DNA from: a virus | Length of the DNA: 27,320 bases | IMG/VR virus record: IMGVR_UViG_3300021142_001958 | Span: 1-27,320 of that record | Strand: one strand, 5' to 3' | In this document: positions 1 to 6,343 of the stretch, piece after piece | Layout: each line of letters opens with the position of its first letter | Position numbering within the stretch: position 1 is the stretch's first letter | Notes under the pieces: generated by a model | What the model saw: only the letters and a program-made list of their open reading frames with translations | What the model was told of the DNA's origin: nothing | The model's database searches: none | Made by a program: the position numbers and the translations under genes

Positions 1-8
1 TATTCGAC

Positions 9-863
9 TTAATTCTGACCTATCTGAGTTTCAGCAATAAAATCTAACTTATATTGTTCCTGCGACTTACCATCAGGATGATACTTTTTAAATACTTCAA
101 GATAATCTAACGAAGAAACACCATAGATACTATAGAAATTATCTTCTTCGAATCTGTTGAACTTTGGATTATATCTTCTAACAACTTTATTATTAATAAT
201 TCCCCAAGGAGATAACTTCCTTGTTTCCTTTTCACCAATAATCCTATTGAATCTATTTACAATATAGGTTATATCGAAATTATCAGTGTTCCATCCAGAA
301 ATAACATCTGGGTAGTCAAAACTCCAAACATCGATAAACTTTTTGCAAAGATCATACTCATCCCTACATTTAATATAAGTTACATTATCTGCAGGACTGA
401 AATCATCATATCCTAAGAGGTATGTATTATTTTCGCCACGAATTTTATAAGCGATAGAAATAATTGGTTGGAATGGATCATAAGGTTTAGCAAATCCTCC
501 AGTTTCTGGATCAGAATTAACTTCGATATCAACAATAGCTATTCTAATCTTATCAATATCCCAATTTACTGGTTCTGGAAACAGATCAGATATTAAACAA
601 TACTCAAATTTAGTATTGCCATATATCTTAAAGTTTTCCACAGATTCGTACTTTTTAACATACTCTTTTGTCTTTTTAATTGAACCTGGTTTAACCTTTC
701 TTAAAGGTTCACCATAAATTGTGTTATATTGGGATTCTTGGTTTGTAGGAATAAAGATGGATGGAGAATACGGAATTTTAACACTTACTTTCTTTCCGTT
801 TCTCCACCCTCTATAGAGGATATTATCACCATATACCTTAGCATTAAGATAAAAATCACTCAT
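9..863 (-). CDS. 43: T4-like DNA polymerase gp43, N-terminal/exonuclease part only
   Basis: Family B replicative DNA polymerase, N-terminal and 3'-5' exonuclease region. The ExoI motif VDIEV lies at residues 111-115 (D112, E114), and an ExoII-like block GWNTDNFD at 190-198 is followed by TYIVNR. The reading frame stops with TAA (minus strand, positions 11-9) after residue 284, before the ExoIII motif and the whole polymerase palm. The T4 family protein is roughly 800-900 residues. The last residues, LDFIAETQIGQN, are typical of the middle of the exonuclease domain. The eight bases left after the stop would read V-E in the same frame, which resembles family sequence. The gene is therefore nonsense-interrupted, split, or carries a sequence error. 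A GGAG ribosome site precedes the start. It is last in a minus-strand run with the Sm-like gene 19 bases upstream. Confidence 0.9.
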   Translation of the reverse strand: MSDFYLNAKVYGDNILYRGWRNGKKVSVKIPYSPSIFIPTNQESQYNTIYGEPLRKVKPGSIKKTKEYVKKYESVENFKIYGNTKFEYCLISDLFPEPVNWDIDKIRIAIVDIEVNSDPETGGFAKPYDPFQPIISIAYKIRGENNTYLLGYDDFSPADNVTYIKCRDEYDLCKKFIDVWSFDYPDVISGWNTDNFDITYIVNRFNRIIGEKETRKLSPWGIINNKVVRRYNPKFNRFEEDNFYSIYGVSSLDYLEVFKKYHPDGKSQEQYKLDFIAETQIGQN

Positions 864-882
864 TAATCATCTCCACAAAGCC

Positions 883-1188
883 TTAGAGGATAAGACTTTG
901 TGATGGCGTAACAATACCAGAATTCATTGTCTTGTATTGGGTAATAAATTCGTCAACTGCTTCGGTAACAAACATTACATGGCTCTTTGCAACAGTCAAA
1001 GAAAAATCCTTTTTGTCTTTTCCATAGATAGGAAAAGGAACAAATCCAAAAGTAGGTTGACCATTAGATTGTGAAGGAACCATACCAAGCTGAACAGGGT
1101 TGTTCAGAATATATGAATCTCCATTTTCGCTCAATTCACAAATAATATCTTCACCAGTGGTCAATCTAATACACTTAATTTCAGCCAT
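883..1188 (-). CDS. Small Sm-like-fold phage protein (paralogue 1)
   Basis: A 101-residue protein starting with the pattern IKCIRLTTGEDIICELSENG and followed by NPVQLGMVP. This is a common small T4-like/cyanophage family whose N-terminus resembles the Sm1 strand-turn-strand pattern (hydrophobic strand, TGEDII, hydrophobic strand, NP). The Sm-like assignment is from sequence pattern only and the function is unknown. Residues near the C-terminus (VTEAVDEFITQYKTMNSGIVTP) also fit the family. A second, longer member lies at 13639-13983, with the matching start VKILRLKNGDDIICLCE. It sits between speD and gene 43 in a tightly spaced minus-strand run. Confidence 0.6.
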   Translation of the reverse strand: MAEIKCIRLTTGEDIICELSENGDSYILNNPVQLGMVPSQSNGQPTFGFVPFPIYGKDKKDFSLTVAKSHVMFVTEAVDEFITQYKTMNSGIVTPSQSLIL

Positions 1189-1195
1189 AATAACC

Positions 1196-1555
1196 TCAAG
1201 CTTGTCTAATTAAAAAACTATGTTTAACATTCTCCGGAGAGAAGTATTCTTCTAATATGTCTAAAACAATCTGTTTATCAAAGTTCTTACAAGAAAAAAC
1301 GTCGAAATACAAATCACCATTATGATCCATAAAATGTCCCATAACATTAGACGTTTGTATAAACTGTAAAACAGTCCATCCAGTTAATTCTCCTTCACCG
1401 AAGTGGAGGACTTGCGGTTCACCAAACGGAACCATATCTATACGCTTAACAAGTTCTTTTACAAAATCTGCAATGTAAATAGGATCTTTAGATTTATTTA
1501 AATCACAACCTTTCACATCAAGAACTAAATGATACCCCCAGCTGTTTTCAGACAT
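1196..1555 (-). CDS. speD: S-adenosylmethionine decarboxylase-like proenzyme (SpeD/SpeH)
   Basis: A 119-residue pyruvoyl-enzyme homologue. Family marks are GYHLVLDVKGCD near the N-terminus, the candidate self-cleavage serine S69 in QTSN, H74 and C89 in FDVFSC. In bacterial SpeH the cleavage site reads E-S-H; here it is T-S-N, so the serine that becomes the pyruvoyl group is kept while its neighbours differ, as in related phage homologues I recall. AdoMet decarboxylase supplies the aminopropyl donor for spermidine. Some phage homologues of this fold use arginine or ornithine instead, so the substrate cannot be stated. It lies between dCMP deaminase and the Sm-like gene. Fold confident, substrate uncertain. 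Confidence 0.8.
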   Translation of the reverse strand: MSENSWGYHLVLDVKGCDLNKSKDPIYIADFVKELVKRIDMVPFGEPQVLHFGEGELTGWTVLQFIQTSNVMGHFMDHNGDLYFDVFSCKNFDKQIVLDILEEYFSPENVKHSFLIRQA

Positions 1556-1586
1556 AGTATTCTCCTAAAACTATAATACGAAAGTA

Positions 1587-2069
1587 TTATTTAGGAAAAT
1601 ATTTTGTCACCTTAATACCGCAACGTTTTAAGAATTCAATACCGTCTGTGCTTCTGTATTCTTCAATATAATAGAATTCTTTTATCTTAGCACCATAAAT
1701 TAATTTTGCACAATTCAAACAACAAGAATGTGTACAGAACAAAACGCCACCTTCAGTGGATTCGCTTGATGATGCTACTTTCATTAACATAGCTTCTTCA
1801 GCGTGAGTTACTTCTGGTTTTGTTTTGTAATAAAAGAATCCATCATCATCTTGAATAATTACTTCGTCCAAATATGGATCGTGGTATTTTTCAACGTATA
1901 TTTTGTTTTCACATATATTGTCCCAGTTTCTTGGCGTTCCATTCCAACTGTGACTAATAATCTTATCATCTTTGACTAGGACTGCACCAACCTTTAACTT
2001 TTCTGCATATGAAAGTTTTGCAGTTCTGGTTGCGATATCCATATAATAATCGATCATTTTAACATTCAT
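1587..2069 (-). CDS. cd: dCMP deaminase
   Basis: A 160-residue zinc cytidine/deoxycytidylate deaminase. The zinc-binding and catalytic HAE motif is at residues 89-91 (THAEEA), and the second zinc motif is SCCLNCAK with the C-x-x-C pair at 117 and 120. A cysteine stands in the place usually held by proline. The N-terminal block KVGAVLVKDDKIISHSWNGTP is characteristic of the dCMP deaminase/ComEB group. The enzyme makes dUMP from dCMP, feeding thymidylate synthesis in the phage replisome-associated nucleotide pathway. The start is ambiguous between residues 1 and 5 because neither has a strong ribosome site. It is six bases downstream of the small 61-residue gene. Confidence 0.88.
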   Translation of the reverse strand: MNVKMIDYYMDIATRTAKLSYAEKLKVGAVLVKDDKIISHSWNGTPRNWDNICENKIYVEKYHDPYLDEVIIQDDDGFFYYKTKPEVTHAEEAMLMKVASSSESTEGGVLFCTHSCCLNCAKLIYGAKIKEFYYIEEYRSTDGIEFLKRCGIKVTKYFPK

Positions 2070-2075
2070 AATAAA

Positions 2076-2261
2076 TCACACTTTTTGGACTTCTAAATTA
2101 TCTTTCTTCATAAAGAAGGTTTGAGAATCATTGATATTCTTTTTTACGCCAATGAAAACTTCGCCATCGATAATTTTTGTCGGAAAAGATTCAGAGGAGT
2201 AGTAAAAATCATTATTAAAAATGCTCTTAACCTTTATGATCTTTTCAGGTTTCTTGCTCAT
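2076..2261 (-). CDS. Small protein of unknown function
   Basis: A 61-residue lysine-rich protein (theoretical start MSKKPEKIIKVKSIF). No family was recognised. A short ribosome-site-like stretch (GAGGGAAATA) precedes the ATG and the gene lies just upstream of cd with six bases between them. It is the first gene after the regA terminator, so it probably heads a transcript running through cd, speD, the Sm-like gene and 43. An AT-rich stretch containing TATAAT on the minus strand (about 2275-2290) is a possible -10, but no convincing -35 was seen. Confidence 0.6.
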   Translation of the reverse strand: MSKKPEKIIKVKSIFNNDFYYSSESFPTKIIDGEVFIGVKKNINDSQTFFMKKDNLEVQKV

Positions 2262-2299
2262 ATTATTTCCCTCAAAATATATTATATATAAAGCAGAGA

Positions 2300-2329
2300 G
2301 AAAAATAAAGGGGATATTACTCCCCTTTT
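2300..2329 (-). terminator. Intrinsic terminator after regA
   Basis: Perfect 8-bp inverted repeat AAAGGGGA (2307-2314) and TCCCCTTT (2321-2328) with a 6-base loop. Read on the minus strand it is followed by a T-rich run (ATTTTT at 2306-2301). It would end the 44-62-regA transcript before the 61-residue gene. The plus-strand read also ends in TTTTA, so some bidirectional action is possible. Confidence 0.75.
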
Positions 2330-2338
2330 ACAAATTAG

Positions 2339-2393
2339 GTCGGAGGAATATTTTACTTGCCGACCCTCCGACTGCAAGTCCCATCCCGATGGG
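2339..2393. other. GC-rich structured intergenic segment between regA and its terminator
   Basis: The segment holds a perfect 8-bp inverted repeat GTCGGAGG (2339-2346) / CCTCCGAC (2365-2372) with an 18-base loop. It overlaps an alternative pairing of GGTCGG (2338-2343) with CCGACC (2360-2365). A second hairpin CCCAT (2380-2384) / ATGGG (2389-2393) sits right at the regA stop. The GC-rich content stands out in AT-rich surroundings. No T-loop or cloverleaf of a tRNA could be made. It may be a 3'-UTR RNA structure of the regA mRNA or a small RNA. Confidence 0.45.
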
Positions 2394-2798
2394 TTATTTT
2401 TTAGAACCTATGGAATACTTATGAGATATTACCCAATTATCTTTATCCTTATATGATAATATTTTGATTTGATTCATATCGACAGTATTTTGTTCTACTA
2501 CTTCTTTATTATCAACTTTTAGTAATTCCCAATCTTCCAATAGTAAAGCAATAGTATTTCTTCTAGCCAAATCATTTTCAGAAATATCTGAATATTTCCC
2601 ATCTAAAGAAAATAATTCTTTAAAATGCATAATTGCATATTCACCCCTTTTATGGAGAATATAACAACTTGGATATAAGATCTTATCTTTTTTAGAAGAT
2701 ATTCCTATCCTAGTTAAGGTTTCTTTAATTTTTAAGAAGGAATCTTCGTCTTCTAACGAGACACGAATTCCATATCCTTTGAAAACGTCATCAATCAT
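2394..2798 (-). CDS. regA: RegA translational repressor
   Basis: In T4, RegA binds early mRNAs near their start codons and blocks ribosome binding. The protein matches the T4 RegA pattern strongly: FLKIKETLTRIGISSKKDKILY, then PSCYILHKRGEYAIMHFKELFSLDG, ARRNTIALLLEDWELL near the middle and WVISHKYSIG at the end. The open frame extends to 2891, but the extension overlaps gp62 and has no homology. The ATG at 2798 gives 134 residues, close to T4 RegA (122), and a GGAG lies 11 bases upstream. It is third in the 44-62-regA operon and is followed by a terminator. Confidence 0.92.
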   Translation of the reverse strand: MIDDVFKGYGIRVSLEDEDSFLKIKETLTRIGISSKKDKILYPSCYILHKRGEYAIMHFKELFSLDGKYSDISENDLARRNTIALLLEDWELLKVDNKEVVEQNTVDMNQIKILSYKDKDNWVISHKYSIGSKK

Positions 2799-2835
2799 AA
2801 TTACATAAACTCCAAAATAATTGCTTAAGTTACAA

Positions 2836-3234
2836 CTATTTAGTAGTTTTAGAATTTCCACCCTTATCCAATCTCTTTTCAATAATGTCAAGATTTTCGG
2901 GCGTTAAAACTGATAAAATAGTCTTTGCTTTATCTGAAGAACATTGATAATATTCCATCAACATCTTCAATTCTTTCGAATCTGTATTTTTTAACCATTC
3001 TTGTCGTTTTCTCTTATACTGTCTAACTGAATGGAACAAATAATCGTATTGAATCTTCTTATCCAAGTGACTATTTATATTCATCATTTTAGCGTGATAA
3101 AGCGTATCCATATGTTGAGATAACGCTTTATTAATCACAAACGAGTTATAATCTTTCTCGTTTTCTTCAATATCTAGGTAATTTTTAGTAGATAATATTG
3201 AAGGAAGAATTTCTTTAAATAAGTCTAAGCTCAT
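2836..3234 (-). CDS. 62: Clamp loader small subunit gp62
   Basis: A 132-residue protein, shorter than T4 gp62 (187) but similar in size to marine T4-like versions. The N-terminal run IEENEKDYNSFVINKALSQHMDTLYHA matches the family pattern (YxxFVINRxLSxxxDTxxxA). With gp44 it forms the ATP-driven loader that opens the gp45 ring. Its start overlaps the gp44 stop by 4 bases, indicating translational coupling. Position between 44 and regA is exactly the T4 order, which is much of the support because the sequence itself is divergent. Confidence 0.88.
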   Translation of the reverse strand: MSLDLFKEILPSILSTKNYLDIEENEKDYNSFVINKALSQHMDTLYHAKMMNINSHLDKKIQYDYLFHSVRQYKRKRQEWLKNTDSKELKMLMEYYQCSSDKAKTILSVLTPENLDIIEKRLDKGGNSKTTK

Positions 3235-4172
3235 AAGAATTCGCCTTCTAACATTACCTCAGTCAAAAACGATAGTAATTGGATTTCTGGATCAACTACA
3301 AAACTTGTTTGATATTGATATTTAGCCATAGTCAAAATTACGCTTGGAATAGACGATGGCTTTAAAAAGTCATACAACCCATCATAAATCTTCCTATAGA
3401 TTGAATTTGGATCGTTATCAAGATTAGACACAACCCAACCTCTGGTCTTTGTAAAATCTTTTTCTTTAAGATATTTAATCAAATCCTTAATTTGGATATC
3501 GGCTACTTGAGCTAAAATTCCAGAATCTATTTTACCATTAACTGCATATCTCTGTAGTTCAACAAGAGTCTTTCTATAATCAGGGAAGAACTTATTGATT
3601 AGAACAGCCAAAGTTTCCTTATCATAATCAATCTTTTCAACAGAAAGAATAAAACATATACGTTTAAAGAATTGAGTGATAATTGCCTTTTTTTCGTTCT
3701 TAGGAATTGTAAAGTCTACTTCAATAAACCTTGAGAGTACTGGAGCAGGAATACGATTCTTATAATTTCCAGTAAGAATAAACGTACAGTTAGTATGAAA
3801 CGCTTCAGTGCCAGCACGCATAGCATCAAAAGCATTGGGCGATAATCTATCTGCTTCATCGATAATGATCACTTTCTTTCCACCAGAAAGTGATACTGAC
3901 GAAGCATAATTAGAAATTTTGTTACGAAATACATCGATACCGTTTTCAGAACTACCATTAATGAATAGATAATCACAACCTATTTCATTACACATAGCCT
4001 TAGCTGAGGTAGTCTTTCCACTACCTTGTTGTCCTGATAGAAAAAGATTGGGAATATTCTTATCATTGACATAAGACTGGAATAGTTTCTTCGTACTTTC
4101 TGGAAGTACACATTCATCGATAGTCTTCGGACGATATTTTTCCTCAAAAGAAAATTCGTTATAATCATACAT
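3231..4172 (-). CDS. 44: Clamp loader large subunit gp44 (AAA+ ATPase)
   Basis: AAA+ clamp-loader ATPase. Walker A GQQGSGKT is at residues 47-54, Walker B VIIIDEAD ends at 108, and LSRFIEVDF is the SRC-like arginine-finger region. The N-terminal FEEKYRPKTIDECVLP is the classic clamp-loader start. The open frame extends to 4214, but the ATG at 4172 places MYDYNEFSFEEKYRPK at the start as in the family and has a GTGAG ribosome site upstream, so it is preferred (313 residues). Loads the gp45 clamp onto primed DNA together with gp62. A minus-strand promoter candidate lies at 4206-4234. Confidence 0.95.
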   Translation of the reverse strand: MYDYNEFSFEEKYRPKTIDECVLPESTKKLFQSYVNDKNIPNLFLSGQQGSGKTTSAKAMCNEIGCDYLFINGSSENGIDVFRNKISNYASSVSLSGGKKVIIIDEADRLSPNAFDAMRAGTEAFHTNCTFILTGNYKNRIPAPVLSRFIEVDFTIPKNEKKAIITQFFKRICFILSVEKIDYDKETLAVLINKFFPDYRKTLVELQRYAVNGKIDSGILAQVADIQIKDLIKYLKEKDFTKTRGWVVSNLDNDPNSIYRKIYDGLYDFLKPSSIPSVILTMAKYQYQTSFVVDPEIQLLSFLTEVMLEGEFL

Positions 4173-4190
4173 AATATAAATCTCACAATA

Positions 4191-4198
4191 TATAAATA
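4191..4198 (+). promoter_or_regulatory. T4-type late promoter for HEG1
   Basis: Exact TATAAATA on the plus strand, 103 bases upstream of the GIY-YIG gene at 4294. This is the T4 late promoter consensus read by RNA polymerase carrying gp55 (also encoded here). T4 homing endonuclease genes such as I-TevI are likewise late-transcribed. Confidence 0.65.
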
Positions 4199-4205
4199 CA
4201 GTAAT

Positions 4206-4234
4206 AGTATACAACTATTACATACAAAAGTAAA
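4206..4234 (-). promoter_or_regulatory. Sigma70-like promoter for 44-62-regA
   Basis: On the minus strand TTTACT (4234-4229), 17 bases, then TATACT (4211-4206). The spacing is ideal and both hexamers match the sigma70 consensus at 4-5 of 6 positions. A transcript would start near 4199, 27 bases before the gp44 ATG. It lies inside the region also used by HEG1 in the other direction. Confidence 0.55.
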
Positions 4235-4237
4235 TAC

Positions 4238-4287
4238 ACCATCCGCGATACCGTAAATATCCGATGGTTTTAACGTACTAGTGGTAC
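4238..4287 (+). promoter_or_regulatory. Two-hairpin leader of HEG1 (shared with HEG2)
   Basis: Hairpin 1 pairs ACCATC (4238-4243) with GATGGT (4263-4268), with inner GATA (4247-4250) / TATC (4258-4261). Hairpin 2 pairs GTAC (4275-4278) with GTAC (4284-4287), just before the ATG at 4294. The same arrangement, with altered but still paired bases, precedes HEG2 on the minus strand at 23834-23784. Pairing next to the start suggests translational control; the function is inferred. Confidence 0.6.
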
Positions 4288-4293
4288 ATCAAC

Positions 4294-5028
4294 ATGAATA
4301 CTTATTCAAGAAAAAATCCACCAAAAGGATTTTACGTTTATTTCTATCTCCGCGACAAAGATTCCAAAACGGCCACAAAAGGAACTCCATATTACGTGGG
4401 TAAGGGGAGCACAGATAGAGCTTGGGAACCTCATGGAAAAATACCAGTACCGAAAAATAATTCGCTTATATTAATACTACATTCAGAATTATCAGAAACT
4501 TATTCATTTATATTAGAAAGATATTATATAAAATGGTTTGGTAGAAAAGATAATAGAACTGGGATTTTATTAAACAGAACCGATGGCGGTGAAGGAGTAT
4601 CAGGTTTAATTCATTCACAAGAATCCATCCAAAAAAGAATAAACTCGAATACAGGAAAAAAACGTTCGAAACAAGCAAAATTAAACATAAGCAATAGTAG
4701 AAAAGGAGTATCATCGTCGGTTAAAAAAGGAGACGTTAGACTTCAATCTACCAAAGAAAAAATATCCAATAAATGTTTAGAAAGAGTAAAAAACAAATCA
4801 CATAATCTATTAAAACAAAAAGATGGAAGTTCTGTAGCATCTAACTTATCCAAAATAGGACAACACAACTGGCAGAAAACAAAAAATTTGGTTAAATGTT
4901 ACGATAAACAAGGCAATTATATGTTAATAACCACGGACGAATATAGGACACAAACAGGAGATATGCGATTATGGGAATATGTATCCGTGGCTAGTAACGA
5001 AGGAAAACGTAGGAAAAATAATTTATAA
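4294..5028 (+). CDS. Free-standing GIY-YIG homing endonuclease (HEG1)
   Basis: A 244-residue GIY-YIG nuclease. The degenerate GIY motif is FYVYFYL (13-19), the YIG motif is YYVGKG (33-38), and the catalytic-type glutamate is E75 in [14 protein letters not shown]. Residues about 106-140 ([10 protein letters not shown]... [16 protein letters not shown]) are NUMOD3-like DNA-binding repeats. It sits on the opposite strand to the replication genes, between 44 and the dsbA-like gene, and its stop abuts the dsbA-like stop at 5028/5029, a typical intergenic insertion of a mobile endonuclease. About 60% of residues match HEG2 over the nuclease domain by eye. Both HEGs share a late promoter and a hairpin leader. 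It probably cuts related phages lacking the insertion. Confidence 0.88.
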   Translation: MNTYSRKNPPKGFYVYFYLRDKDSKTATKGTPYYVGKGSTDRAWEPHGKIPVPKNNSLILILHSELSETYSFILERYYIKWFGRKDNRTGILLNRTDGGEGVSGLIHSQESIQKRINSNTGKKRSKQAKLNISNSRKGVSSSVKKGDVRLQSTKEKISNKCLERVKNKSHNLLKQKDGSSVASNLSKIGQHNWQKTKNLVKCYDKQGNYMLITTDEYRTQTGDMRLWEYVSVASNEGKRRKNNL

Positions 5029-5301
5029 TTATTCCGTTACACTTTCATATAATAATTCAAATTCTTGATTTTCAAGAGAAGTCTCTTCATAGTTCCGCTT
5101 ATGATAAGTTTTGGCAAGCTTATTAATCAGTTTCTTAGGAATCTTTAATTCCTCGTGAAGATTGTTAATGATATCCTTTAATACTTCCTTCTGTGATTCC
5201 TGCATAGTAAATACATTAGAAAGTTCTTTAAGCCCACCCTTTAGAGTTTCAAGTTGGCCCTCGTCAAAATTACCAAATGCTGACGCAACGGTCTTAGTCA
5301 T
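5029..5301 (-). CDS. DsbA-like double-stranded DNA binding protein
   Basis: A 90-residue charged protein. The second half (KEVLKDIINNLHEELKI, then KLINKLAKTYHKRN, then EFELLYESV) follows the pattern of T4 DsbA, an 89-residue protein that binds double-stranded DNA at late promoters (KDIRIRAKDELGV, NRLLALYHKDN, ELYDTV as recalled). Length and order of the blocks agree. The call rests on this remembered alignment and is moderate. It is nine bases downstream of gene 45, so clamp and putative late-transcription factor are co-transcribed, which fits because T4 late transcription needs the clamp. Confidence 0.55.
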   Translation of the reverse strand: MTKTVASAFGNFDEGQLETLKGGLKELSNVFTMQESQKEVLKDIINNLHEELKIPKKLINKLAKTYHKRNYEETSLENQEFELLYESVTE

Positions 5302-5310
5302 AATAATTCC

Positions 5311-5991
5311 TTAGCTGTAAGTAGAAGAAGTTTCAAGAGTGACATAATAAGTTAGACCATTATTATTATCACTGAACTTAGAAATTCCCTTAGAACAAAT
5401 TTCAACAACATATTCACCGGGGATCATCTTTAGATTTTCAGTCTTAAAAACTAATTTAAATGAATGTCCTTCTGGATCAACATTTTCTAATGCTAGTGCA
5501 TTAGAATGTGCAGAATCGTTAGAAGCTTCGAATGTAATTAGTTTTACTTCAGTGCCATCGCTTTCAATAGCAATGTTAGTAGATCCAAGAACATTAGCAG
5601 TACGAATTAACCAAGTAAAATCCTTTTCAGTAAGAGTAAACTTCACATCAACTGAAGGAAGATTAGGTCGCTTATCAGGTGCAGCTACGATCATCGTAGG
5701 ACTTGTAAAACGATACTTGATCTTACTACGTCCACCCATACCAACAATAATAACGTGATTATCATCAAATTCAAGGTCTGCACCATCCTTAAATAAGGAT
5801 ACAAGACTCAAGAAATTGTTTAGATCATAGATACAAAAATCCTTTGGGATGGTTTCTTCAATAACAGCGTCTGCCAAAACATTCTTCAAAGAAGATACTG
5901 TAGAAACTGTATTTCCTTGTTTGAACGCAATACTTGGATTGATAGTTGAGAAGTTTTTAAGAACACCTAAAGTTCTATCGGATAGTTTCAT
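5311..5991 (-). CDS. 45: Sliding clamp gp45
   Basis: A 226-residue processivity clamp, the same size as T4 gp45 (228). The opening MKLSDRTLGVLKNFSTINPSIAFKQG is the family signature (KLSxxTxxxLKNFSxINxxIxxKxG), and VAAPDKRPNLPSVDVKFTLTEKDF marks the inter-domain region. The trimeric ring tethers polymerase and, with gp55 and gp33-type factors, activates late promoters. AGGTG lies directly upstream of the ATG. A strong minus-strand promoter candidate is at 6021-6048. Confidence 0.95.
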   Translation of the reverse strand: MKLSDRTLGVLKNFSTINPSIAFKQGNTVSTVSSLKNVLADAVIEETIPKDFCIYDLNNFLSLVSLFKDGADLEFDDNHVIIVGMGGRSKIKYRFTSPTMIVAAPDKRPNLPSVDVKFTLTEKDFTWLIRTANVLGSTNIAIESDGTEVKLITFEASNDSAHSNALALENVDPEGHSFKLVFKTENLKMIPGEYVVEICSKGISKFSDNNNGLTYYVTLETSSTYS

Positions 5992-6020
5992 TTTTCACCT
6001 TTTTCATCAATTAAAATTAT

Positions 6021-6048
6021 ATTATATATGCAACAACATATTAGTCAA
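6021..6048 (-). promoter_or_regulatory. Sigma70-like promoter for gene 45
   Basis: On the minus strand TTGACT (6048-6043), 16 bases, TATAAT (6026-6021). The -10 is a perfect consensus and the -35 matches 5 of 6. The -35 overlaps the end of the upstream gene at 6041. It would give extra transcripts of the clamp and DsbA-like genes. Confidence 0.65.
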
Positions 6049-6343
6049 TACATTGTCGATATTCTTTTTCATCATCTTCTATTGTATTTGTCCTAATTTC
6101 ATTAGGGATAGAATAATATTCACGTTCTTCATTTCTCATTTCTTGCCACCTTTCCAATGAAACAATGGCTTCTTTAACGTCTTTATCTAAACCTTTTAAT
6201 CCGCGTTTTCCTGCAACTAGAAGTTTTTTTACAGCATGTTGAATACAAGGGTCGGATACTTCAAATAATTGAAGTACCCGATACACATCAATATATTCGC
6301 CTGGAACTTTTTTATAGTAATGAGAAAATTTCTCTTTACTCAT
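6041..6343 (-). CDS. DUF3310-like small phage protein
   Basis: A 100-residue protein with HYYKKVPGEYIDVYRVLQLF, then HAVKKLLVAGKRG and KDVKEAIVSLERW. The order (short N-terminal HY motif, IDVxxxxxxF, KxLLxAGKRG, then a helix ending in LxRW) resembles DUF3310 phage proteins (HYk..., kYllRaGkK..., KAlwYL), which are often annotated as putative nucleotide kinases without biochemical proof. The start overlaps the glycosyltransferase stop (TAATG), showing coupling. Confidence 0.5.
   Translation of the reverse strand: MSKEKFSHYYKKVPGEYIDVYRVLQLFEVSDPCIQHAVKKLLVAGKRGLKGLDKDVKEAIVSLERWQEMRNEEREYYSIPNEIRTNTIEDDEKEYRQCID

Noticed and set aside
9-11. Recoded TAA codon (alternative genetic code)
   Set aside because: Many genes here end properly at TAA with the next start overlapping the stop, and no other gene needs TAA read-through.
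2221-2424. Plus-strand open frame of 67 codons across the regA 3' end
   Set aside because: It overlaps the terminator, the GC-rich hairpins and the antisense of two genes, with no ribosome site or recognisable family.
3072-3079. TATTTATA inside gene 62 (late promoter on the minus strand)
   Set aside because: It lies within coding sequence and no gene starts at a fitting distance; with this A+T content a chance match is expected.
5849-6160. Plus-strand open frame of 103 codons antisense to gene 45
   Set aside because: It mirrors coding sequence of gp45 and the next gene, has no ribosome site and shows low-complexity F/I-rich residues.
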